In this document: positions 16,866 through 24,730 of the stretch, piece by piece | Position numbering within the stretch: position 1 is the stretch's first letter | Layout: the number at the start of each line of letters is the position of its first letter | Assembly (NCBI GenBank): GCA_003022865.1 | Contig: PXSK01000006.1 | Coordinates: 1-50,682 of the forward strand | Direction of reading: 5' to 3' | Source of the DNA: Halobacteriales archaeon SW_5_70_135 | GTDB taxonomy: Archaea > Halobacteriota > Halobacteria > Halobacteriales > SW-7-71-33 | DNA: 50,682 nucleotides | Made by a program: the position numbers and the translations under genes | The notes under the pieces: generated by a model | The model's database searches: none | The model's input: the letters and a program-made list of their open reading frames with translations, nothing else | What the model was told of the DNA's origin: nothing

Positions 16866-17789
16866 ATGAGCGACCGGCCCGAGGAGACCGCTGACGTGAC
16901 GAACGTCGACTGCACGGGAACCACGGCGCTAGTGACCGGGTCGACGAACGGTATCGGACGGGCGGCGGCGCTCGCGCTCGGCCGTCTCGGCGCTCACGTC
17001 GTCGTCCACGGCCGGGACACGGAGGCCGGCGAGGCGGTGGTCGCGGAGCTGTCACGGACACCCGGGTCGGGGACGTTCGCACGCGCCGACTTCGCCGACA
17101 CGGACGACGTGCGGGCGCTCGCGGAGACGGTCCGGACGGAGACCGACGGCCTCGACCTGCTGGTGAACAACGCCGGCGGCCTGTTCCGCGAGGGCCGACT
17201 GACCGACGTCGGCGTCGACTACACCTTCCACGTCAACCATCTCTCGCCGTACCTCCTGACCGCCGAGCTGCTCGACCACCTCGCGAGCGGGGCGCGTGTG
17301 GTGACGACGGCGTCGGCCGCCCACCAGGGGTCGACGCTCGACCTGGAGCGCGTGACCCGACCCGACGGCGGGGGCGGCGCCTACGGCCACTCGAAGCTGG
17401 CGAACGTCCTGTTCTCCGCGGAGCTGGCGCGCCGCCTCGACGCCGCCGGGCGGGCGGTCACCGCCAACAGCCTGCACCCGGGGGCGATCCCCGGCAGCGG
17501 GTTCACCCGCTTTCTCCCCGGGCCGCTCTCGCGGGCCGCCGACGCCCTCTCGTTCGTGCCCGGCACGGCGTCCGTCGCGGACGGCGCCGCGGAGGTCCTG
17601 TTCGTCGGCGTCTCGCCGCGGACGGCCGACGTCACTGGTCGCTACTTCAGCGACCTGTCGCCGAGCACGCCCTCCGAGGCGGCCCGCGACCGGGACGCCG
17701 CCCGGCGGCTCTGGTCGCGGAGCGCGGAACTGCTCGGCGTCGAGGAGCCGCTGTCGGGGTACGGCGACCGGAGCGTCACGCCGTCCTGA
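16866..17789 (+). CDS. Short-chain dehydrogenase/reductase (SDR)
   Basis: 307 residues. Cofactor motif TGSTNGIGRAAA, structural NNAGG, and catalytic region TTASAAHQGS followed by YGHSKLANVLF (Tyr-x3-Lys). The layout resembles the retinol dehydrogenase/WW-domain-oxidoreductase branch of classical SDRs, as shown by NSLHPGAIPGSGFTRF after the catalytic helix. The Arg-free motif and the first-strand HGRD suggest NADP preference. Substrate unknown. The frame is open far upstream through the palindrome region; the ATG at 16866 is chosen because it is just before the cofactor-binding strand. Confidence 0.88.
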   Translation: MSDRPEETADVTNVDCTGTTALVTGSTNGIGRAAALALGRLGAHVVVHGRDTEAGEAVVAELSRTPGSGTFARADFADTDDVRALAETVRTETDGLDLLVNNAGGLFREGRLTDVGVDYTFHVNHLSPYLLTAELLDHLASGARVVTTASAAHQGSTLDLERVTRPDGGGGAYGHSKLANVLFSAELARRLDAAGRAVTANSLHPGAIPGSGFTRFLPGPLSRAADALSFVPGTASVADGAAEVLFVGVSPRTADVTGRYFSDLSPSTPSEAARDRDAARRLWSRSAELLGVEEPLSGYGDRSVTPS

Positions 17790-18149
17790 CCGCGACGGCA
17801 CCCGCCGCGGGGCGTCCCGCGTCGTGGAACGGCGCTCCCGGCGGTCAGAGGTCGTGCTGCCGGCCGACGGTGTCGGCGAGGTCGACCGCTTCGAGTCGGC
17901 CCGTCGGCGCGAGCGTCGAGGGCTGGTGACGGGCTCCACCGTGCGGCCCGCGGCACGGCCGTCGCCCCCCGAGAGACGGCCGGCAGGCCTCCGGGGGACC
18001 CATCGTCGCGCTCTCTGGCGGTCCGGTGAGGCGTCGACCGGAGCGGGGCGGTCAGGCGTCGACGGCGTCCCAGCCGTCGCCGCCGTCGTACGCGGATATC
18101 ACCTCCGCTTCCACAGGCACTTACATCCGCGGGCCGTCGGTCCCTGCCC
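17790..18149. other. Intergenic stretch, possible decayed short frames
   Basis: 360 bp between two plus-strand genes. On the minus strand a 22-codon frame (18052-18120, GTG start, ending YDGGDGWDAVDA) and a fragment ending EAVDLADTVGRQHDL (stop at 17845-17847) have haloarchaeal composition but are too short to call. ACTTACAT at 18119-18126 is a TATA-like element about 25-30 bases before the histidine kinase ATG. Confidence 0.4.
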
Positions 18150-19628
18150 ATGGACGACTGGAGTGGCGCCGGCGTCGTCGCCCTGGGTGTGGTCGCGACG
18201 GCCGCGTCCGTGGTCCACTACCTCCGTGAGACCGCCGAATTGGGGAGTGTCGTCGGTCCGACGATCGCGCTGGCGCTGAACGGCGGTCTCGCGGCGGGGA
18301 TCGTCGGCGCCGGCTGGCGGCTCCGGCGGTCGGAGCTGTCAGCGAACGAGCGCCGACGCGTCGCCCGCTGGGCCGTCACAGGGCTAGTCGTCAGCGTCGG
18401 CACCGTCGCGACGACGTACCTCGTCCAGATCTACGAGGGACAAACAGTCATCGAACCGACGTTCCAGCTGCTGATCGTCGGCGAGGCGGGGACGCTCGCG
18501 GCGACGCTCGCGGGCTACTACGCGGCGCAGTCGGCAATGACCGCGCGCCGGTTCGAGGCGGTCTTCGACAACACATACCAGTTCACCGGGATGATGGCGC
18601 CCGACGGCACCGTGATCGAAGTCAACGAAACGGCGCAGTCGTTCGTCGGTGTCGACTACTCGGCGATCGTCGGCGAGAAGCTGTGGGAAACGTACTTCTT
18701 CCGGACCGGACCGGAGACGAGGGAGACGGCGCGGGAGGCCGTCGACCGGGCCAGCGACGGCGAATTCTTCCGCGACCAGATCCGGATCCGCGGCGACGAC
18801 CGCGACGCGATCGTCGACTTCTCCGTGCGACCGGTCCTCGACGACGCCGGAGACGTCCAACTGCTCATTCCGGAGGGCCGAGACATCACCGCCCTCGAAC
18901 GGCGGACGGAACATCTGGACGTTCTCCACCGGTTCCTCCGGCACAACGTCCGCAACAAGCTGTCGGTCGTCCGCGGCTACGCCGAGCGGCTCCACGAGAC
19001 GGTCCCGGATCCGGACCGTCGCGCACACGCCCGCCGTGTGCGCGACAGCGCCGACGACCTCGCCTCGGCGACCGCACTCGTGAACGAGCTCTCGAACGCC
19101 GTCGTCGACGACGTCGACACCGAACCGACCGACGTCACGAGTGTCCTCGACGAGGCCGTCGAGAGTGCCGACGTCCCCGCCGAGCGAGTCCGCCGCCTCA
19201 CGGAGTGGACCGCCGACACCGTGGAGGTCACCGCCGGCGACCGGCTGTCGCTGTCGGTCCGGCTCGTCGTCGACAGCCTGCTCGACGACGGAGGTGACGG
19301 AACCGTCGCCGTCGACCTCCGCCGGGCGGACGACCACGTCGACGTCGAGTTCCAGTGCGAGGGCTGTGACGTCGCTCCGTCGGAACTGTCGGCGCTCGAG
19401 GATGCCGAGGCGCGGTCACAGACCCAACACCCTGACGGGGTCGGCCTCTGGTTTGCGAAGTCGGTCGTCGAGGGCTACGGCGGGACGGCGGACTACCGGT
19501 ACACGGGCGACGACCCCCTGATACGGCTCCGCCTCAGGACGGTGACCGCCGCGGCGGCGCCGTCGCCACAGCCCGACGCGACGACGACCGAGAGCGACCC
19601 GTCGCCGCCGGAGCCGTCGCTCGACTGA
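18150..19628 (+). CDS. Membrane-bound PAS histidine kinase with degenerate ATP-binding motifs
   Basis: 492 residues. Four predicted membrane helices fill residues 6-128. A PAS domain follows (about 133-250, with FEAVFDNTYQFTGMMAPDGT), then a HisKA-like helix with the phospho-acceptor in FLRHNVRNKLSVV (His265). The catalytic domain is unusual: where an N-box with Asn is expected the sequence reads LVVDSLLDDGG, and the D-x-G-x-G motif is replaced by QCEGCDVAP; only the later GVGLW is kept. It may not bind ATP normally. The Ser/Pro-rich C-terminal tail is disordered. No response regulator is adjacent. The ATG at 18150 follows a TATA-like box. Confidence 0.82.
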   Translation: MDDWSGAGVVALGVVATAASVVHYLRETAELGSVVGPTIALALNGGLAAGIVGAGWRLRRSELSANERRRVARWAVTGLVVSVGTVATTYLVQIYEGQTVIEPTFQLLIVGEAGTLAATLAGYYAAQSAMTARRFEAVFDNTYQFTGMMAPDGTVIEVNETAQSFVGVDYSAIVGEKLWETYFFRTGPETRETAREAVDRASDGEFFRDQIRIRGDDRDAIVDFSVRPVLDDAGDVQLLIPEGRDITALERRTEHLDVLHRFLRHNVRNKLSVVRGYAERLHETVPDPDRRAHARRVRDSADDLASATALVNELSNAVVDDVDTEPTDVTSVLDEAVESADVPAERVRRLTEWTADTVEVTAGDRLSLSVRLVVDSLLDDGGDGTVAVDLRRADDHVDVEFQCEGCDVAPSELSALEDAEARSQTQHPDGVGLWFAKSVVEGYGGTADYRYTGDDPLIRLRLRTVTAAAAPSPQPDATTTESDPSPPEPSLD

Positions 19629-19957
19629 GACGAACCTCCGTCGGCCACGGACCGGCGTCGGCGCGACGAATCCGCGGCCGTGTCGCGCGACGGCATGAGC
19701 GTCCCCGAGCGGGAGGACCGACGAGCGCTCTCCGTCCCCGGACCGAGAGCCGTCGCGGAGCCAGAGGACACAGGAGAAGCCACACCCGCAGAGCCGCGGC
19801 GGAGCCCGCCAGGTTCGTCGACCGGTCGGCGGGGGACTCTCACCCTCACCGGTCGTCCGCCGGCAGGCGCTCGGTGCCGTCTCCCGGGGCGACCGGCCGG
19901 CAGGTGCGTCCGGGAGCCGGTGGAAAGCGATTTATTGCGTCGAACACGCCCGTGTGT
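19629..19957. other. Intergenic stretch ending in a promoter
   Basis: 329 bp with no supported gene. The end holds GATTTATTGC (19929-19938), a TATA-like box 22-27 bases before the ATG at 19958. Confidence 0.5.
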
Positions 19958-20152
19958 ATGGCTCTGTACTGTGACACGCCGACGCAGTCGGTCGCCGTCG
20001 CCGTCGTCGCCGGACTCCTCGCCGGGAGCGTCGGACTGGTCACCGGAAGTCTCGTTCTCGTGCTCCTGGTGGCCGCGACGGCGTCGGTCGTCGGCGAGGT
20101 GCTCGCCCACGAGTACGCCGGAGACGACCAGTACCGTGCGGCGAAGCGATGA
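19958..20152 (+). CDS. Small membrane protein, hypothetical
   Basis: 64 residues. Starts MALYCDTPTQSVAVAV, followed by two hydrophobic segments (about 12-30 and 33-50) and a charged end (AHEYAGDDQYRAAKR). The ATG is placed as for a leaderless transcript behind TTTATT. The gene is followed at once by a 27-codon acidic frame and a SHOCT protein, so the three may form an operon. No known function. Confidence 0.6.
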   Translation: MALYCDTPTQSVAVAVVAGLLAGSVGLVTGSLVLVLLVAATASVVGEVLAHEYAGDDQYRAAKR

Positions 20153-20168
20153 CGACTACGCGGAGGAA

Positions 20169-20252
20169 ATGTCGGACGACGAGGAAGACGGACTCGACTT
20201 CCCCGAGATCGTCCGCGATCCGGACGGTCGGATCCGGTTCGACCGTTCCTGA
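20169..20252 (+). CDS. 27-residue acidic micro-protein or N-terminal piece of the SHOCT protein
   Basis: MSDDEEDG begins an acidic peptide that ends EIVRDPDGRIRFDRS. A GTG at 20136 in the same frame would lengthen it to 38 residues and overlap the previous stop. The next gene continues in another frame from exactly this stop: without the frame change the sequence would run on into FLTALRGVG and a membrane helix. It may therefore be a separate micro-protein or the start of a frameshifted SHOCT gene. Confidence 0.4.
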   Translation: MSDDEEDGLDFPEIVRDPDGRIRFDRS

Positions 20253-20341
20253 CGGCTCTGCGAGGCGTCGGCAGTCCGCGACCGAACCTCTTCCCGACGC
20301 TGACGCTCGGACTGGCCGGGAGCGTCCCCGCCGGGCTCCTG

Positions 20342-20818
20342 ATGGGCTGGCTGCGGACGGCGACGCTCGCGGGGGCGCTCGACACCGCCGGGACGTACTT
20401 CGCCGTCGCGGTCGTCTGCGGACTCTTCGTCGTGACGGTCCGCACGAAGAACTACTTCGAGGACGACGAGACCGTCGCCGCGGAGCGACTCGAGGCGCGG
20501 TACGCCGCCGGGGAGATCGACCACGAGGAGTTCCGACGGCGGGTCGGGCCGGTGTTGCGCGAGGGACCGACGGCGCTCGACGACGGCGACTCCGACGGCA
20601 GCGCTGACGGTGACGAGAACCGAGACGGAGACGGCGACGGGGCGTTCGACGCCGAGGTCACCAGCGCGGAGCCGGACGACCCCGAGACGATCCTTCGGCA
20701 GCGGTTCGCACGCGGCGAGATCGACCGCGAGGAGTACGAGCGTCGACTGACCGCGCTCCGCGAGTCCACGGCGGAGGAACGAGAGTCCGAACGCCACCGC
20801 GACCCGGAGTTGAACTGA
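20342..20818 (+). CDS. SHOCT-domain membrane protein
   Basis: 158 residues from the first ATG. One clear membrane helix (TAGTYFAVAVVCGLFVVTV) is followed by a SHOCT motif (AERLEARYAAGEIDHEEFRRR), an Asp/Gly-rich linker and a second SHOCT motif (LRQRFARGEIDREEYERRL). SHOCT modules are short helical pairs often at protein ends and thought to mediate oligomerisation. The open frame continues upstream of the ATG to the stop at 20150, with a further plausible membrane helix (LFPTLTLGLAGSVPAGLL) that has no start codon. The true N-terminus is therefore probably missing or in another frame. Confidence 0.65.
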   Translation: MGWLRTATLAGALDTAGTYFAVAVVCGLFVVTVRTKNYFEDDETVAAERLEARYAAGEIDHEEFRRRVGPVLREGPTALDDGDSDGSADGDENRDGDGDGAFDAEVTSAEPDDPETILRQRFARGEIDREEYERRLTALRESTAEERESERHRDPELN

Positions 20819-20893
20819 CCTCCCACACGGCGTCGGCGTCAACGTCGATGTCGACGTCGACGTCGGAGAGAGGACGGCCCCCGACCCGTCGAC

Positions 20894-22114
20894 TCAGTCC
20901 TCGACCGACCCGCCGACCGCGTCGACGCGCCGCCGGACGGTCGCCGCCGCGTCCGGGAACGCGACGAGTGTCGCGGTGACGACGTCGTCGTAGTCGACGG
21001 CCTCGACGTGGGTGTGCTCGTACAGCCAGGAGACGAGTGCGTGTGCGTCGTCGTCGTACGGGAGTCGAACGGAGAGCCGCTCGGTCGGCAGCAGCGCGGT
21101 GACGCGCTCGCGGAGACCGCTCGCCGACCCCCCGTAGACGGACAGCTCGGCCGGCAGTCCGGCGGCGGACGGGTCCGTATCGCCGGCGCAGTCGTCGCGT
21201 CGCCAGACGAGAAGCGGACCCTCGTCGGTGTCCCGGAGAGCGTCGACGGCGGCCGAAGCCGCCGACGCGTCTCCGGCGGCGACGACGACGATATCGGCCC
21301 GCTCGACGGCGGCCGTCGTGCCGGGCACCGCCTCACGGTACCACGCCGGGCAGTCGCGGAGGAGCGGCGGGACCGCCGTCAGCGCCACCGTTCCGGCGGC
21401 GACGGGGATCGACTCGGTGACCGGCTCGCCCGGTGCGAGCGGGTTCTCGTCCGCCCGTGTCGGGTCACCGTCGGCGTCGCTCCCGGCGTCACCGTTGGCG
21501 TCGGCGTCACCGTCTGCGAGTGCCGCCCACGGCGAGGGGTCGGCGTCGGTGCCGACCGTCTCGGCGACGACGACCCGTGCGCCGGCCGCCTCGTGACCCG
21601 TCTCGACGGCACGGCGAGCGGCCTCGGCGAGCGCCTCGCGCTCCTCGTTGAGGCGCTGGCGCCGGCGGTCGACGTCGGCGACGCGGTCCTCGTGTGCACC
21701 CTCGCTCTCGCCGTCGGCCGCTCGCGCGGCGTTCAGCAGTCGGCGGCGTTCGACCTGTAGCGTCCACTCCTCGGCGCGGTTCGCGGCGACGGACCCGCCG
21801 GCGGCACCGAGCCCGTCGCTCACCACGCCCCGCCGGTCGCGGACGGTCGCGGCGGGGACGGCGGCGGCGAGGTCCGCCAGCTGTCCCGGACCCAGGTCGT
21901 CGTCGACGGCGACGTACGTGACGCCGGTCTCGGCGACGACCTCCGCGAGACGCTCGACGGTCGCCGGACCGACGCCGTAGCGGCTGTGTTCGGCACGCGT
22001 CGTCCGCACGCGCCGGTCGACGGCGTAACCGAGCGCCTCGACGACCCGGTCGAAGCCGGGAGTCACTGGGGTCGCGTCCCGACCGTCCCGCCGCACGAGA
22101 ACAGCCGAACTCAC
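20894..22114 (-). CDS. HflX-like protein lacking GTPase motifs
   Basis: 406 residues. The N-terminal nucleotide-binding domain of HflX is well kept: VVEALGYAVDRRVRTTRAEH, YGVGPATVERLAEVV, DDDLGPGQLADLA and RDRRGVV, then the coiled linker with VERRRLL. In the G domain the P-loop is absent (GYTNAGKST expected, region reads VVVAETVGTDADPSPW), the G3 stretch TDTVGFIRDLP of true HflX appears as TAVPPLLRDCP, and NKxD is replaced by WRRDDC. The C-terminal domain (LSVRLPYDDDAHALVSWLYE) is retained. It is thus a probable non-GTPase paralogue, perhaps still ribosome-binding. GTG at 22114 is chosen; a GTG at 22138 is possible. Confidence 0.75.
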   Translation of the reverse strand: MSSAVLVRRDGRDATPVTPGFDRVVEALGYAVDRRVRTTRAEHSRYGVGPATVERLAEVVAETGVTYVAVDDDLGPGQLADLAAAVPAATVRDRRGVVSDGLGAAGGSVAANRAEEWTLQVERRRLLNAARAADGESEGAHEDRVADVDRRRQRLNEEREALAEAARRAVETGHEAAGARVVVAETVGTDADPSPWAALADGDADANGDAGSDADGDPTRADENPLAPGEPVTESIPVAAGTVALTAVPPLLRDCPAWYREAVPGTTAAVERADIVVVAAGDASAASAAVDALRDTDEGPLLVWRRDDCAGDTDPSAAGLPAELSVYGGSASGLRERVTALLPTERLSVRLPYDDDAHALVSWLYEHTHVEAVDYDDVVTATLVAFPDAAATVRRRVDAVGGSVED

Positions 22115-22246
22115 CGCGCTCCGTTGACGGTGACCCACTTGGGTCGTTCGGAGCGTCGGCGCGGCGACCGATCACGGCACGGGCGGACGGACGTCCTCAC
22201 GGAGACGCGTTCGGGGGCCGTCGCTCGTCCGGGAGACCGTTCGGGC

Positions 22247-22978
22247 TCAGGCGCCGGGGCCGAGTTCGGCCACGTCGGCGCCGACCGTCGCCAGGGCGTC
22301 GGCCGGGTTGGGGTCGCTGTCGGCGAGGTGGTGCCAGTCGTGGTCGGGGATCGCCCGCAGGTGTGCCGTGAGGGGTCGGCGGTACTTCTCGACGCCGTCG
22401 GCGCCCGCGGCGTCGCCCCACACGTCCCGGACGACGGTCATGGAGTCGATGCGCACTTCGAGGCGACGGGGCCGGACGTGGCGGGCCAGATGGTCGAGGC
22501 CGAGCAGGAGGGCGGCGTACTCCGCCGTGTTGTTGTCCGCCCGCGACCCGACGGGACGGCCCAGTTCCGCGAGCGTGTCGCCGTCGGTCGTCCGCACGAC
22601 CGCACCGGCCCCGGCCGGACCGGGGTTGCCGCGCGCGCTGCCGTCGACGTACAGCACCGCCGCGCCCGGCGTCGTCGCCGGCGAGTGGTCGTGACCCGCC
22701 GGCGCCGGGCCGTCATCGAGGGTCCGCTCGACGGCCGCTCGCACGTCCGCACGGCTCGTGTTCGGGTCGAACAGCCCGTCAACGCCCGGAACCGCCGCGT
22801 CGACGGCCCCGACCGCCGCGGAGAGGTCGTAATCGTATCTGACCAGCACGTCGAGGACGCGCTCGGCGGTCGGGGTGAGAGACTCGGCCGGCGGTCGACC
22901 GCGTTCCGACCCGTCGACGGGGTGTCGGGGTCGTGTCGACCGGTCGCCGTCTCCGTCGGCCTCCGGGTCGCCGGTCAC
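22247..22978 (-). CDS. rnhA: Ribonuclease HI family protein
   Basis: 243 residues. The C-terminal 150 residues are an RNase HI domain: YVDGSARGNPGPAGAGAVV (first Asp), NNTAEYAALLLGLDH (Glu), a RIDSMTVVRD strand (Asp) and DSDPNPADALATVGAD (last Asp), i.e. the full set of four carboxylates. It should cleave RNA in RNA-DNA hybrids. The N-terminal 90 residues form a separate region, partly helical (ERVLDVLVRYDYDLSAAVGAV), of the type seen in haloarchaeal RNase HI. A GTG start is used. The haloarchaeal type-1 enzyme lacking the basic protrusion is the closest match. Confidence 0.85.
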   Translation of the reverse strand: MTGDPEADGDGDRSTRPRHPVDGSERGRPPAESLTPTAERVLDVLVRYDYDLSAAVGAVDAAVPGVDGLFDPNTSRADVRAAVERTLDDGPAPAGHDHSPATTPGAAVLYVDGSARGNPGPAGAGAVVRTTDGDTLAELGRPVGSRADNNTAEYAALLLGLDHLARHVRPRRLEVRIDSMTVVRDVWGDAAGADGVEKYRRPLTAHLRAIPDHDWHHLADSDPNPADALATVGADVAELGPGA

Positions 22979-23150
22979 GCCGGCTCACCCGCGACGGCGG
23001 CAGGGGGGTCGGTCACTGACCGTCCTCGGGGCTCGGAGAGCAAGACGCTGGCGCCGCGGCGGGGTCGCGTCGCACCGCCGTCCTCGTGACGCCGCCACCG
23101 GGGGCGGTCGACGCCTCTCTGTCGCGAGCGCCCCGACGAGGAGGTCGACG

Positions 23151-23494
23151 AACGAGACCGCCGACAGTCCGTACGTCGCCGACGCACAGTCGGCGGGCGA
23201 CGAGTCGGGGCACGGGAGACACGACACTGACGTGGTCGTCGCGCTCACCGACGACGACCCGACGGAGGGTACCCGGAGGCCGTCGAGGTCCGGGACCCCC
23301 CGACAGTCGACGGGCCACGGAACGACCGGGAGGCGATGGTCGACGCCGTCGCGGCGACCGTGCGGTCGCTGGCGGCGGAGAGCGCGTGCCGGTACACTGC
23401 TCGGCCGGCGCCAGTCGGAGCCCCGTCGTGCCGTCGAGCCATCGTCTCGGCGGGCGGACACCGGCCGCGAGGCGGAGCCGATCCCCGCGACGTG
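23151..23494 (+). pseudogene. Decayed dual-specificity protein phosphatase
   Basis: Pieces of a dual-specificity phosphatase appear in order but in three frames. Frame from 23151: ETADSPYVADAQSAGD and DVVVALTDDDPT. After a frame change near 23262-23275: GGYPEAVEVRDPPTVDGP and NDREAMVDAVAATVRSLAA. After another near 23370-23378: ERVPVHCSAGASRSPVV, which holds the complete HC-x5-R signature at 23395-23421. The C-terminal helices are not recognisable. No start codon is obvious. Two frameshifts and a lost 3' part indicate a pseudogene rather than a single sequencing error. It lies between the divergently flanked RNase HI gene and mtnA. Confidence 0.7.
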
Positions 23495-23506
23495 AGGAGT
23501 CGAACG

Positions 23507-24577
23507 CTACTCGGCGGCCTTGACGCCGCGTTCGACCGCGAACGCCTCCCGGTCGAGGGGCTGCTCGTGGACGCCCGTCTCGGTCACGAGGTAGTCGACT
23601 AGCTCCATCGGCGTCGGGTCGAACGCCGGATTGTAGACGGGCACGTCGGCAGGGGCGTTCTGCGTGCCGTAGATTTCGCGCAGTTCCTCGGGGTCGCGCC
23701 GTTCGATCTCTACCTCGTCCGCGCTCCGCTCGGTGTCGACCGTGGAGTGGGGCGCGGCGACGACGAAGGGCACCTCGTGACGGTCGGCGAGGACGGCGTG
23801 CTTGTAGGTGCCGACCTTGTTGAAGACGATCGCCTGGTCGCCGAAGGTCTCCCCGCCGTCCAGGACGATCCGGTCGGCGCCGACGACGACCGCGTCGACG
23901 CGCCCCTCCTGGAGACAGCGGCCGCTGGCGTTGTCGGGGATGAGCGTCGTCTCGACGCCGTACTCCAGGAGTTCGGTGGTCGTGATGCGGGAGCCCTGGT
24001 TGAGCGGACGGGTCTCGTTGACGACGACGTCGACGTCCTTGCCGTTCTCGTGGGCCGAGTAGACCACCCCGAGCGCGGTGCCCCAGTCGACCGTCGCCAG
24101 CGCACCGGCGTTGCAGTGTGTCATCACCGTGTCGCCGTCCGCGAGCGGCGTCGCCCCGTGCTCGCCGATCCGCTCATTGCGTCGCACGTCCGCGTCGGCG
24201 ACCTCCCGGGCGGCCGCGAGCGTGCGGTCACGCGCCGCCTCGACCGTGGCACACCTCCGCAGTTCGTCGAGCACCGTCTCGACCTCTCGGGAGAGGTTGA
24301 CCGCCGTCGGGCGGGCGTCGGCGACCGCCTCGGCGTCCACCCTGACGGCCTCGCGGTACGACTCGACGTCGGCGGCGTCGTTCCGTCGGGCGGCCAGGGC
24401 GACGCCGTACGCGCCGGCGGCACCGAGCGCCGGCGCCCCACGGACGCGTAACGTCTCGATGCTCTCGACCAGTTCGGGCACCGTCTCCGCGTGGTAGGTC
24501 GTGTATGCCGTCGGCAGCTTCGTCTGGTCGACCATCACCACGCAGTCGCGGTCGTCGTCCCATCCGACGGTTCGCAT
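23507..24577 (-). CDS. mtnA: S-methyl-5-thioribose-1-phosphate isomerase (MtnA/eIF2B family)
   Basis: 356 residues, matching MtnA (about 350). Family signatures: VRGAPALGAAGAYGVALAA, VMTHCNAGALAT (catalytic Cys), VNETRPLNQGSRITTTEL and VVVGADRIVLDGG (catalytic Asp), then FNKVGTYKHAVLADRHEVPF. The enzyme converts methylthioribose-1-phosphate to methylthioribulose-1-phosphate in methionine salvage; in archaea the related ribose-1,5-bisphosphate isomerase has a similar fold and cannot be fully excluded. The frame is open ten codons further upstream, but the ATG at 24577 yields the usual MRTVGWDD start. Confidence 0.9.
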   Translation of the reverse strand: MRTVGWDDDRDCVVMVDQTKLPTAYTTYHAETVPELVESIETLRVRGAPALGAAGAYGVALAARRNDAADVESYREAVRVDAEAVADARPTAVNLSREVETVLDELRRCATVEAARDRTLAAAREVADADVRRNERIGEHGATPLADGDTVMTHCNAGALATVDWGTALGVVYSAHENGKDVDVVVNETRPLNQGSRITTTELLEYGVETTLIPDNASGRCLQEGRVDAVVVGADRIVLDGGETFGDQAIVFNKVGTYKHAVLADRHEVPFVVAAPHSTVDTERSADEVEIERRDPEELREIYGTQNAPADVPVYNPAFDPTPMELVDYLVTETGVHEQPLDREAFAVERGVKAAE

Positions 24578-24730
24578 GGCGAGCGATGCCGCTCCGCGTG
24601 ACATCAACTCGTCGGTGGACCTTCCGGAGACGGTCCGCCACGAGCGACTCGCCGTGGACTCGCGGAGCCGGTGTCGGGACCGAGAGCGGTCGACGTGAGC
24701 CGCGAGCGGTCGCCGCTGACGGGCTCGGAG

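Noticed and set aside
18052-18120. 22-codon minus-strand peptide ending GGDGWDAVDA
   Set aside because: Too short and without context to call a gene; noted in the gap entry.
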